The notes below the pieces were generated by a model. The model searched no databases. It was not told the origin of the DNA and saw only the letters and a program-made list of their open reading frames with translations. Position numbers and translations under genes: made by a program. 64,000 nt of DNA from UKL13-2 sp044229235 (lineage in GTDB: Bacteria > Pseudomonadota > Gammaproteobacteria > Burkholderiales > Usitatibacteraceae), in assembly GCA_044229235.1 (NCBI GenBank), contig JBGATH010000023.1, positions 8,268-72,267 on the forward strand. The letters run 5' to 3'. The stretch's first letter is position 1, and every line of letters starts with the position of its first letter. Positions 9,266-17,616 of this stretch are shown one piece after another.

Positions 9266-10033
9266 ATGAAATTTGTCATTGCCTTGTTCACGATGCTGGC
9301 CATCGCCATCACCACCGGCTGCACCACGCCCGGTGCGGGCCGCGAAACCAAGCAATCGGCGAGCATTGTCGAATACCTTTATCCCGCTGCCACGGCCGCG
9401 CCACGCATGGAGCCGGGAGTCGCCTTGCTGCGGCCGCCAGTGAGAGTGGGCCTGGCGTTCGTGCCGGCGGACGCCAAGGCGCGGTCGCTGCCCGAAGCCG
9501 AAAAGATAAAACTGCTGGAACGCACCAAGGCTGCGTTCGCGCGACAGCCGTACGTCGGCGCCATCGAGATCATTCCCACCCAGTATCTGCGCGCCGGCGG
9601 CGGGTTCGACAACCTGAAGCAGGTATCGCGCATGTTCAATGTCGACATCATGGCCATGGTGTCGTATGACCAGGTGCATTTCACCGACACCAATTCGCTG
9701 GCGTTTCTCTACTGGACCATCGTCGGCGCCTACGTGGTGAACGGCAACGAGTTCGATATCAAGACCATGCTGGATATTTCCGTGTTTGACGTGGCCAGCC
9801 GCAAGTTGCTGTTTCGCGCGCCCGGCACCAGCCAGATCAACGGCGGCTCGAACTGGGCCAATTACAGCGAGCGCGCCCGCACCGCGCAGATCGAGGGATA
9901 CCAGAAAGCCGTCGACCAGTTGATCCCGCAACTGAACACCGAAATCGAAGCGTTCCGCGAACGGCTCAAGGCAGCAGCCGATATCAGGATGGAGCCGCAG
10001 CCGGGATACAAGGTGGGTGAGGTGCGTCGCTGA
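9266..10033 (+). CDS. Rhombotarget-type lipoprotein
   Basis: 255 residues. The signal peptide ends in a lipobox (ITTGC, Cys ~19), so this is an outer- or inner-membrane-anchored lipoprotein. The mature start (SIVEYLYP) and the body (VGLAFVP, GAIEIIPTQYLR, DTNSLAFLYWTIVGAYVV) match what I recall of the family named rhombotarget lipoprotein, often found with rhombosortase systems. No Gly-Gly C-terminal tail is seen here; the protein ends in a charged EVRR. Start: GGAGGA lies 5 bases before the ATG. The family name is from memory of characteristic motifs, so moderately sure. Confidence 0.7.
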   Translation: MKFVIALFTMLAIAITTGCTTPGAGRETKQSASIVEYLYPAATAAPRMEPGVALLRPPVRVGLAFVPADAKARSLPEAEKIKLLERTKAAFARQPYVGAIEIIPTQYLRAGGGFDNLKQVSRMFNVDIMAMVSYDQVHFTDTNSLAFLYWTIVGAYVVNGNEFDIKTMLDISVFDVASRKLLFRAPGTSQINGGSNWANYSERARTAQIEGYQKAVDQLIPQLNTEIEAFRERLKAAADIRMEPQPGYKVGEVRR

Positions 10034-10111
10034 GCGGCGGCCGCATATCGATTCCGCGCCATCCCTTGCGGTCGCAGCCAACAGGTCAGCGCGACTCGCG
10101 GCGAGTAAACA

Positions 10112-10167
10112 CCAGCATTGGCGCGGGTTCCAGGGCAAAAACGCGCTGAAAGCCGCACCAACGCTGG
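10112..10167 (+). repeat. R-element copy c (symmetric type)
   Basis: Arms CCAGCATTGGCG and CACCAACGCTGG face each other around TTCCAGGGCAAAAACG. It sits in the 285-bp gap between the lipoprotein gene and the GTG-started gene. Confidence 0.7.
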
Positions 10168-10318
10168 AGTTTGGCCGTCGGTTGCCAAAAAATGCCCGCT
10201 GGCGCGGACGCTTCACATTCGCCGCGCCGCCCATCCGTTCCGGCCGCGCGGCTAACGGGCCGACACGACTGTTGCGGCGTTCAGCGCTACGCTGGCGACT
10301 TTCGTGGCGGGAGGTCAC

Positions 10319-10882
10319 GTGATCAAAAAAATCATCATCGCCTGGGCGCTTGCACTGGTTGTCGCCACGGGCGCGACAGCGGCCACCGTGCGCCCCTTGC
10401 TGCTCGACGAAATCATCGACAGCGCGGCCACGGCCTTTCAGGGCAGGTGCATCGCCAACCGTACCGAAATCGATGCCGCGACCAACCTCGTCGTTACCTA
10501 TACGACGTTCGAGATCAGTGATGTCCTCAAGGGCAAGGTCGCGACCACCCACGTCATCAAGCAGATCGGCGGCACGCTGCCCGATGGCATGTCCGGCATG
10601 CTGGTGCATGGTGTGCCCAGATTTGTGGTGGGTGAGGAATATGTGGTGTTTCTCGCCGGAGTCTCGTCGCTGGGGTTCTCCAGCCCGATCGGCCTGGGCC
10701 AGGGCAATTTCAGCGTGCAGCAAAGCGCGACTGGAAAAACGATTGCGACCGGCGCCGACTTTCGCGAGCTGACCGCGAAGATGCCACTGGCCGCCGTGGC
10801 GAATGCCGGCAAGCCGGTGCGGCAGCTGGGCCTTGAAGCGTTCAAGGAAATGGCGCGTTCGCACGCCAAGTTGCGGGAATGA
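10319..10882 (+). CDS. Secreted protein of unknown function, coupled to matrixin protease
   Basis: 187 residues from a GTG start preceded by GGGAGG. The N-terminal signal peptide is clear (cleavage after GATA, residue ~20). The mature part is a beta-rich domain of the type seen in exported proteins encoded next to matrixins (AFQGRCIANRTEI, TYTTFEISDVLKG, FVVGEEYVVFLAG). Its stop overlaps the next gene's start (ATGA at 10879), so the two are translationally coupled and probably work together, for instance as a chaperone, inhibitor or co-secreted partner of the protease. That role is inference only. Confidence 0.75.
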   Translation: MIKKIIIAWALALVVATGATAATVRPLLLDEIIDSAATAFQGRCIANRTEIDAATNLVVTYTTFEISDVLKGKVATTHVIKQIGGTLPDGMSGMLVHGVPRFVVGEEYVVFLAGVSSLGFSSPIGLGQGNFSVQQSATGKTIATGADFRELTAKMPLAAVANAGKPVRQLGLEAFKEMARSHAKLRE

Positions 10883-13122
10883 AGTTTGCAGCCCGATGGC
10901 TGGTGGCGGGCCTGCTTGCACTGGCCGCGCTGGGCGCGCAAGCCGGCGGGCCGCGCGTGGTCTGCGCGTCGAACAACGCGCCCATCAAATTCCCGGGTAC
11001 CGGCACCGTCAACCTGAACTACGACCTCGGCCCGCTGGGCGCGCGAAGCAAGGCGCAAGCCGACGCCTTCGTCACCAGCTCGGTGGCCATCTGGTCGAAC
11101 GTCCCGACCGCCACCTTCGTGTTCGGCCGCGGCCAGGATCTGGGCGAGGATGTGACTACCGCCAATCTGACGACCTACTATCCCAATACCGCCGCCAACA
11201 CTGCAGACGGTCTGAATCCGGTGATTTACGACACCGACGGTTCGATCATCGACGCGATTTTTGGCGTCGGCACGAAGAACAATCTGCTCGGCTTTGCCAC
11301 GACGCGTTTTGCCAATTGCCTGTACACCGAAGGCGCTATTTTTGTCAGCGGTTTCAAGCCGGTTTCCGACACCACGTTGGGCGTGGTGTTTGCGCACGAA
11401 GTCGGCCACCTGATCGGCCTCGATCACACGCAGCTCGACAACTCCCAGGGCATCGCCTCGACAGGCAACTATCCGCTGATGTACCCGATCGCCAATCGCA
11501 CTTCGGTAACGCTGCACGAGGATGACATCGCCGCCGTCAGCCTGCTGTATCCGGAGCCGGCACTGAGCACGGTGTATGGGCAAATCACCGGCACCTTCGT
11601 GCAGGCCGATGGCTTAACCCCGGTGCGGGGCGCCAATCTCTGGGCGGCGGAGACCACCACCGGCAAGGTCTACAGCGTGGTATCGGATTACCTCAAGCAG
11701 AACACCGGTTTCTTTAGGATGCTGCTACCCGCAGGCACCTACACGCTGCACGCCGAGGCCATTCAGACCAATTTCTTTGGCGCGTCCAGCGTCGGGCCGT
11801 ATGCGGGCACCACCGCCGATGTCTCGTTCCAGCCGCCGCTCTATCCGTCCGGGGTTGCCGGCGCACCCATGGCCGCCGTTACGCTGGGTAACGCCACACC
11901 GACCACATTCAATATCGTCCCCGCCTGCACGGCTTCGGTAACCTTCGGCATCAACGGCAGCGGCACCGTCGGCGGTAACTGCGTTCCGCCGGCGCCCGGC
12001 ACGCTGCAGTTCACTGTCGCGACCGCCTTGGTCGGTGAATCGGCAGGCGGCATCACGGTATCGGTATCACGCCTCAATGGCAGCGACGGCCCGGCCTCGG
12101 TCGACATCGCCACCAGCGGTATCACGGCCACACCTAACGACGATTACGCCACGCAGATCGATACGCTCACCTGGGCCGCCGGGGACAGCGCGCCCAAGAC
12201 CTTTGTCGTACCCATCTTCAACGACGCTCTGATCGAGGGCAGCGAGACGTTCACCATCACCCTTTCCGCGCCGACCGGTGCCACACTCGGCGCAACGACC
12301 GCGATGACCATCACCATCATCGACGATGATTTCGCCACGGTGCCCGGCGCTCCCACCGACCTGGTTGCGATCCCCGGAAACGCGCAGGCGTTCATCGGCT
12401 TCGCGCCGCCACCATCGGACGGCGGCGCGCCGCTTACCGGCTACGTCGCCACCTGCGGCGCCGTCAGCGCAGCCGGCGCCGGCTCGCCAATCAATATTGC
12501 TGGTCTCGCCAACGGCACCCCGGCGACGTGTACCGTGACCGCCAGCAACGCCCTGGGCGCGGGCCCGCCGTCGTCACCCATACAAGTCACGCCGTCAGCG
12601 TCGGCGGCGCTCGTGCTGGTCAACGTGGTGTCAAGAAAAGCCCACGGTGCCGCCGGCGCGTTCGAACTCGAGCTTGACGCCACCCAGCCCATTGGCGCTT
12701 CGGTAACGGTCGAACCGCGTTTCATCGGCAGCGGTCACACCCTGGTCTATCAGTTCAATGCACCGGTCAGCCTGCCGGCCACCGTTGCTGTCAATCCACC
12801 CGCAAGCGGCGTGGCGACCGTTGTTGCCGCGAACGGCAACAAGCTCACCGTCTCGCTGACTGGTGTCGCCGACAACTCACGTGCCACGGTAACGCTCAGC
12901 GGCGTCAATGGCGACATGACGCTGTTTCCCGTGTCGATCGGTTTTCTGGTGGGCGACGTCAACAGCACGCGTGCGGTCAAGGCCAGCGACATCAGCGCCG
13001 CGAAGGCGCGCATCGGTCCCACCACCATTGCCAATTTCCGCTTTGACGTCAACGCCTCCGGCGCGGTGGATCAGACCGACATTGCGGCGATGAAGCAACG
13101 CGCAGGTCTGGTGATGCCTTAG
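10879..13122 (+). CDS. Secreted matrixin-like metalloprotease with Calx-beta, FnIII and dockerin-like domains
   Basis: 747 residues. Signal peptide (~1-20), then a zinc metalloprotease domain with the metzincin motif HEVGHLIGLDH (first His ~173) and a Met-turn PLMYP (~201). A carboxypeptidase-regulatory-like beta domain follows, then a Calx-beta domain (~374-482, ending TITIIDDD), FnIII (~485-573), and a C-terminal module (~575-747) ending in dockerin-type repeats (GDVNSTRAVKASD and FDVNASGAVDQTD, Ca2+-loop like). It is expected to degrade extracellular protein. The C-terminal module recurs in the protein at 17617. Its start overlaps the upstream stop (ATGA). Confidence 0.85.
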   Translation: MKFAARWLVAGLLALAALGAQAGGPRVVCASNNAPIKFPGTGTVNLNYDLGPLGARSKAQADAFVTSSVAIWSNVPTATFVFGRGQDLGEDVTTANLTTYYPNTAANTADGLNPVIYDTDGSIIDAIFGVGTKNNLLGFATTRFANCLYTEGAIFVSGFKPVSDTTLGVVFAHEVGHLIGLDHTQLDNSQGIASTGNYPLMYPIANRTSVTLHEDDIAAVSLLYPEPALSTVYGQITGTFVQADGLTPVRGANLWAAETTTGKVYSVVSDYLKQNTGFFRMLLPAGTYTLHAEAIQTNFFGASSVGPYAGTTADVSFQPPLYPSGVAGAPMAAVTLGNATPTTFNIVPACTASVTFGINGSGTVGGNCVPPAPGTLQFTVATALVGESAGGITVSVSRLNGSDGPASVDIATSGITATPNDDYATQIDTLTWAAGDSAPKTFVVPIFNDALIEGSETFTITLSAPTGATLGATTAMTITIIDDDFATVPGAPTDLVAIPGNAQAFIGFAPPPSDGGAPLTGYVATCGAVSAAGAGSPINIAGLANGTPATCTVTASNALGAGPPSSPIQVTPSASAALVLVNVVSRKAHGAAGAFELELDATQPIGASVTVEPRFIGSGHTLVYQFNAPVSLPATVAVNPPASGVATVVAANGNKLTVSLTGVADNSRATVTLSGVNGDMTLFPVSIGFLVGDVNSTRAVKASDISAAKARIGPTTIANFRFDVNASGAVDQTDIAAMKQRAGLVMP

Positions 13123-13194
13123 CCCTTGCAGGCAGGCAAACAATCCTGCGCGAATGACTGCGGCCGGCCCGACAAAAAGTTTTGTTGGCGGCCC

Positions 13195-14790
13195 TCAAGT
13201 CGCAATCGGCTTCATTCCCTTCGGCGCCACCAATCGCTCCCACCAGCCGAATGCGGCCTCGATGAGCAGCGCGATCAGTGCCACCGGTATCGCACCGGCC
13301 AGCAACAAAGCGTGGTCGTTGAGCGCAAGGCCGGTGACGATACGTTCGCCGAAACCGCCTGCGCCGATGAAGGCGGCGATGGTGGCCGTACCCACGCTGA
13401 TGACAGCGGAGGTCTTGATGCCGGCGAGGATTGTCGGGCGCGCCAGCGGCAGCTCGATCAAATGCAACACCAGTCGCGGCGCCATGCCCAGCGATTGCGC
13501 GGCCTGCTTCAGGCCTGCCGGAATCTGTGTGAGTCCGGCATGGGTGTTGCGCACGATGGGCAGCAGGGCATAAATCGCCAGGGCTATGAATGCCGGCAGA
13601 AAGCCAATGCGGCCGGTGAGGGGGATGAGGATCGCCAGCATCGCCAGCGCGGGAATGGTTTGCAGCATTCCGGTCACGCCGAGAATGATGGTGCCGCTGC
13701 GCGCATGTCGCGCGCAGAGCACGCCCAGCGGCACGCCTGTCACCACGCTCGCCGCCAGCGCCAGCAACACCAGCGACAGGTGTTCGAAGGCCAGGCGGCC
13801 AAGGTCGGGGCCGAACAGTGCCGGCCAGAAGCCCAGCGTTGCCGCGCGCGCCGGCGCCGTGCCTGGCATGCTGGTGACTGCTTTTGATCCGGCCAGAAAT
13901 TCGGCTGCCACCGCTGCGAAGCTCTTTTTCTCAAGCTCCGCCGCCGCGTTCATGCCGCGCATCGTGTCATCGCTGATCTTTCCTTCAAGCGCCAGCAGTG
14001 CCGCCCAGGCCGCGGGATGGCGCGTGGCCAGGTCGGCCTTGTGCAGCAGCACCGCGTCATAACGCGGGAAATAGGCCGCGTCGTCGATCAGCACCGTAAG
14101 CTGGCTTGCGGCAATTTTTGCGTCGGTCGAGTAGATGTCGATGACATCCACCTGCCGCTGTGCGATGGCGTCGTAGGCCAGGCCATGGTCCAGCCCGCGC
14201 GGCGTGGACCAGGGCAGGCCGTAAGCCTTCTTCAGCCCCGGCCAGCCGTCTGCCCGGCCGATGAATTCCTGCGAGAGCCCCAGCCGCAGGGCTGGGTGCG
14301 CTTTCAAATCCGAGAGCGAGGTGATGCCGCGCTCGCGTGCGATGTCTTGGCGCATTGCCAGTGCATAGGTGTTGTTGAATCCCAACGGTACCGAGGCCGC
14401 GAGCCCCATCGTCGCCAGCCTGCGGTTCAGCTCCGCCAGAGGCGGCACCGTATCGAGCTTGAGTATTTCGCGGGCGATGGTGCCGGTGTATTCCGGATAG
14501 ATGTCGATGCTGCCGGTATTGAGGGCGTTGAGGACGATGGCGGTGTTGCCCAGACCCTGGCGATGGATGATCTGCGCTTCCCCGCCCTTCAGCGCAGTCT
14601 GGCGGACGACCTCGGCGAGGATGTAAGACTCGGTAAAGCGCTTGGAGCCGACGCTCATCGATGGCGGCGGCTCGACCCTGGGCGCAACTTCCGCGCAGTC
14701 GGCGCCGGTCAAAACCAGCATTGCAAGCGCTGCAACCAGAAATCCTGCTGCATGCATGCGTGGCGTGGGTTCAGTGGGGCGGTCGCTCAT
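13195..14790 (-). CDS. Osmoprotectant-type ABC transporter, fused substrate-binding protein and permease
   Basis: 531 residues. After an N-terminal hydrophobic signal/anchor, residues ~45-300 are an OpuAC/ProX-like binding domain (GSKRFTESYILAE, PEYTGTIAREIL). Residues ~325-531 are an OpuCB/ProW-type permease with about five membrane helices and the EAA-type loop (AAQSLGMAPRLVLHLIELP). It should import quaternary ammonium compounds such as glycine betaine or choline, or a related solute. No ATPase gene is adjacent, so the energising subunit must lie elsewhere. It sits 18 bp downstream of a flavoprotein gene on the same strand, probably one operon. ATG at 14790 has a weak RBS; an ATG 11 codons in is possible. 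Confidence 0.85.
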   Translation of the reverse strand: MSDRPTEPTPRMHAAGFLVAALAMLVLTGADCAEVAPRVEPPPSMSVGSKRFTESYILAEVVRQTALKGGEAQIIHRQGLGNTAIVLNALNTGSIDIYPEYTGTIAREILKLDTVPPLAELNRRLATMGLAASVPLGFNNTYALAMRQDIARERGITSLSDLKAHPALRLGLSQEFIGRADGWPGLKKAYGLPWSTPRGLDHGLAYDAIAQRQVDVIDIYSTDAKIAASQLTVLIDDAAYFPRYDAVLLHKADLATRHPAAWAALLALEGKISDDTMRGMNAAAELEKKSFAAVAAEFLAGSKAVTSMPGTAPARAATLGFWPALFGPDLGRLAFEHLSLVLLALAASVVTGVPLGVLCARHARSGTIILGVTGMLQTIPALAMLAILIPLTGRIGFLPAFIALAIYALLPIVRNTHAGLTQIPAGLKQAAQSLGMAPRLVLHLIELPLARPTILAGIKTSAVISVGTATIAAFIGAGGFGERIVTGLALNDHALLLAGAIPVALIALLIEAAFGWWERLVAPKGMKPIAT

Positions 14791-14808
14791 GGCACCCGAA
14801 TTGTGCCA

Positions 14809-16188
14809 CTACAGCATTGGCTTGAGACCTTCCAGCAACGTCGGCAACAGTTCCGCGACCGTCGGATGAATGTGCACCATGCGGTTGATGTGGCCGCTGG
14901 GCAAGTCGGCCGTCATTACCGCCAGCAACTCCTGCACCACTTCATCGCCGTGCACCCCCAGGAGGGCCGCGCCAAGGATGCGCCTGGATTCGGCATGAAC
15001 GGTAATTTTCATGAAGCCCAGCGTCTCGCCCATTTCGCGCGCGCGGCCCACGCGTGCCATCGGCATTTTTGCCGTGAGCGCCGGAATCCCGGCTGCGCGC
15101 ACGGCGCGATCGGTCATGCCGATGCGGCCCAGTGGCGGATCGATGAACAGGGCGTAGACGGGGATGCGATCGCTGACTTTGCGTGACTCGCCGTCGAAAA
15201 GGTTTGCAGCGACAATTTCGTAGTCGTTCCAGCTGGTATGGGTAAACGCACCGCGGCCATTGCAGTCGCCGATGGCGTACACGCCGTCAGCAGCTGTGGC
15301 GAGCTGATCATCGACTGGGATATAGCCGCGCGCGTCAGTGGTGATTCCGGCCGCGTCAAGACCGAGATCGTCAGTATTTGGTCGCCGCCCGGTGGCCATC
15401 AGTACATGTGAACCTTCCACCAGCGGCTCGCCATCTCCACAGCCGACGCCGACGGCTATGCGCGTACCGTGTGAGGCGACGGAGAGGCAGCTGGCATTGG
15501 TGCGAATGGCAATGCCTTCACCGGCGAGAATGTCGTGTATCGCCTGCGATACATCGGTGTCTTCCCGGCCGATGATGGCCGGGCCGGTTTCGATTACTGT
15601 TACCGCCGAACCCAATCGGCGGAAGAGCTGCGCAAATTCCAGCCCGATATAACTGCCGCCGACCACCACCAGATGCTCAGGCACTTCCTGAAGATGCATG
15701 ATGCGTTCGTTGTTCAGGTACGGCACGGCCTCGATGCCGGGTATGTCCGGCACGCTCGCCCGCCCCCCGACATTGAGAAAAATCTTCGGTGCCTCCAGGG
15801 AGCGGTCCCCGACGCGGATCAGGTGCGGACCGGCAAACACCGCATGACCTTCGATCACAGTCACGTTGTTTGCGCTGTCGAGCCAGGCGCGCACACCGGC
15901 ACGCGACTTTTGCACGATGGCATCCTTGCGAGCCATGACATCACCCATGTCGATGCGGATTGGATTGGCGACGTGAATTCCGTATTCGCCCGCGCGCCGT
16001 GCCATGTGCGCCACCTTGGCTGTCGCCACCAGCGTCTTGGTCGGCACGCAACCATTGTTGACGCAAGTCCCGCCAAAGCGATGCCGCTCGATGATCGCAG
16101 CCTTCAGGCCTTCACGTCCGCAACGCACCGCCAGCGCGGGTCCCGCCTGGCCTGCGCCAACTACAATCACATCGAATTTCTCGGCCAT
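14809..16188 (-). CDS. Class I pyridine nucleotide-disulfide oxidoreductase (mercuric-reductase-like)
   Basis: 459 residues, typical length. FAD-binding GxGxxG-type motif VVGAGQAGPALA near the N-terminus, redox-active disulfide GTCVNNGCVPTK (~40-50), NAD(P)-binding VVVGGSYIGLEFAQ (~168), second FAD motif ATGRRPNTD and YAIGDCNG, and the C-terminal dimerisation motif HIHPTVAELLP with the catalytic His and Glu. It has no HMA domain and no C-terminal Cys pair, so a true mercuric reductase is unlikely; it is a generic flavin disulfide reductase. AAGGAG precedes the ATG at 16188. It is followed by the ABC transporter gene. Confidence 0.85.
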   Translation of the reverse strand: MAEKFDVIVVGAGQAGPALAVRCGREGLKAAIIERHRFGGTCVNNGCVPTKTLVATAKVAHMARRAGEYGIHVANPIRIDMGDVMARKDAIVQKSRAGVRAWLDSANNVTVIEGHAVFAGPHLIRVGDRSLEAPKIFLNVGGRASVPDIPGIEAVPYLNNERIMHLQEVPEHLVVVGGSYIGLEFAQLFRRLGSAVTVIETGPAIIGREDTDVSQAIHDILAGEGIAIRTNASCLSVASHGTRIAVGVGCGDGEPLVEGSHVLMATGRRPNTDDLGLDAAGITTDARGYIPVDDQLATAADGVYAIGDCNGRGAFTHTSWNDYEIVAANLFDGESRKVSDRIPVYALFIDPPLGRIGMTDRAVRAAGIPALTAKMPMARVGRAREMGETLGFMKITVHAESRRILGAALLGVHGDEVVQELLAVMTADLPSGHINRMVHIHPTVAELLPTLLEGLKPML

Positions 16189-16533
16189 GTTCTTCTCCTT
16201 CTGCCAGTCGGTTACCAGTGTGTCGTTGCAGAGCATGCAGGCTTACGGCGGCACTCGCGGATGTTCGCCTGTCTGAAGCGGACAGGCCGCGCCGAATAAT
16301 TCGGTTGCAGTGGACAAGGGCGCAGTCGCCGAGGCGGGTGTAGCTGCGGGTTTCCAACCGGATCGCATAGTTGCCAATTTCATCCCGGTTGATGTCGATG
16401 CCGCTGTGCCGGCCCGCGCCAATTCTGGCAGCAAACAACCGCGATGGATTGGCAGAACGTCGTCGACCGGCGAGCCGCGTGCGAACAGTTTTGGCCCAAT
16501 GGAATCGCGCGCGGCAGCGGCAACGAGGTCCGT
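16189..16533. other. Intergenic, nothing recognised
   Basis: This 345-bp stretch lies upstream of the flavoprotein gene. No frame on either strand looks protein-like with a ribosome binding site, and no repeat copy or hairpin with a T-run was seen. Confidence 0.5.
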
Positions 16534-17301
16534 CTAAGGCCCGATCAGGCCCATGGTCGTGCCCGAAGGATCCTTGAAATAGCCAAAGGTGCCGAGGCCG
16601 GGAATGGCCATGGCATCACCGATGCGCTGGCCGCCGGCAGCGTCAATTTCGGTGAGCTTCGCGCCGGCATCGGCCACATAGATGTAGGCCACGCCAGGCA
16701 GCCTCGGTGTGTGCGACTGGAATACGCCGGGTGCGCCCGCGCCAGGGTCGAAGGCCATGTATTGCGGCATGGTTTCAAGCGCCCCCCAGCCGAATTGGCG
16801 GCCGAAAAACGCCGCCGCTTCCGGGCCGTTGGCGGCATACATTTCCAGCGAACAGACCGCACCGACGGGCGGCCGGGGATTGCTGCCAAAGGGCATGGGC
16901 ATGCGCGGCACGGCGCCCGGAAGCATTGCACCGACCAAACCGTAAACCGTTCCTGAAGGGTCCGTGAACCGCGCCAGTGCGCCGACCATGGGCACATTCC
17001 AGGGCGCTCGCTCGATCGCGGCACCTGCCGCCACCAGCGCCTTGAGCTTGGCATCCACATCATCGACGCGAATGAACGGCACCACGCCGGGAAAGCCCTC
17101 AGGCGTATTGGCCCGCAGCGAAACATTCGGCCCGGCTGGAACCGCCGCGCCGATAATCTCGGCAGACACCACATGCGTGTTCCAGCCAAACAGCTTGCTG
17201 TAAAACACAGCCGAGGCATTGAGCTGGTTGGCCGAGATCGCAATCATCACTACCGGATGCTTGCCGGAGCCGGCGGGGACCTGGGTAATGTCGTTGTTCA
17301 T
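16534..17301 (-). CDS. Two-domain VOC (glyoxalase/bleomycin-resistance fold) protein
   Basis: 255 residues made of two VOC modules (about 15-125 and 145-255). Each has the FYSKLFGW / FFGRQFGW helix and a C-terminal DPSGT motif with a following Gly-Leu strand (YGLVG, MGLIG). VOC proteins use a metal site for varied chemistry or bind small molecules; the substrate cannot be assigned. AGGTGG lies upstream of the ATG. It is transcribed divergently from the large secreted protein at 17617. Confidence 0.8.
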   Translation of the reverse strand: MNNDITQVPAGSGKHPVVMIAISANQLNASAVFYSKLFGWNTHVVSAEIIGAAVPAGPNVSLRANTPEGFPGVVPFIRVDDVDAKLKALVAAGAAIERAPWNVPMVGALARFTDPSGTVYGLVGAMLPGAVPRMPMPFGSNPRPPVGAVCSLEMYAANGPEAAAFFGRQFGWGALETMPQYMAFDPGAGAPGVFQSHTPRLPGVAYIYVADAGAKLTEIDAAGGQRIGDAMAIPGLGTFGYFKDPSGTTMGLIGP

Positions 17302-17616
17302 GGGGCCACCTTTTGATGCGGATGAATCGGAAACGATGCGCGATCGGCGGCTGAAGCGGCAATCGCCAACGCGCGCGCCATGTTCGCGGCGATGCTACGC
17401 CTTTTTCGCCTGGGCAAGGTGCCAGGAATGCCCCGGCGCCGCCGTTCGTGGTTTGACTTTGCTCCCTGCAAGCCGGAAACTGGACGACACGAATTCGCGC
17501 CGAGCGACTTTCTCATGCCGCAAGCTGCGGCTGCACTCCCCGCGTGCTGATTCCCTGTCGGGAAATCACATTTCGACGAATGAAAACCGCCAAAGACGGT
17601 TGCGCAGGGAGGAGTC
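17302..17616. other. Intergenic between divergent genes
   Basis: 315 bp separating the VOC gene and the large FnIII/dockerin-like protein gene. It must hold both promoters, but no convincing -35/-10 pair, operator or repeat copy stands out. Confidence 0.4.

Noticed and set aside
9200..10921. 573-codon minus-strand frame
   Set aside because: It runs antisense across the lipoprotein, an R-element and the GTG-started gene, has no protein-like motif, and its length comes from high GC.
14809..16188. Mercuric reductase call for the flavoprotein
   Set aside because: It has the redox CxxxxC but no HMA domain, no C-terminal Cys pair and no mer genes nearby.
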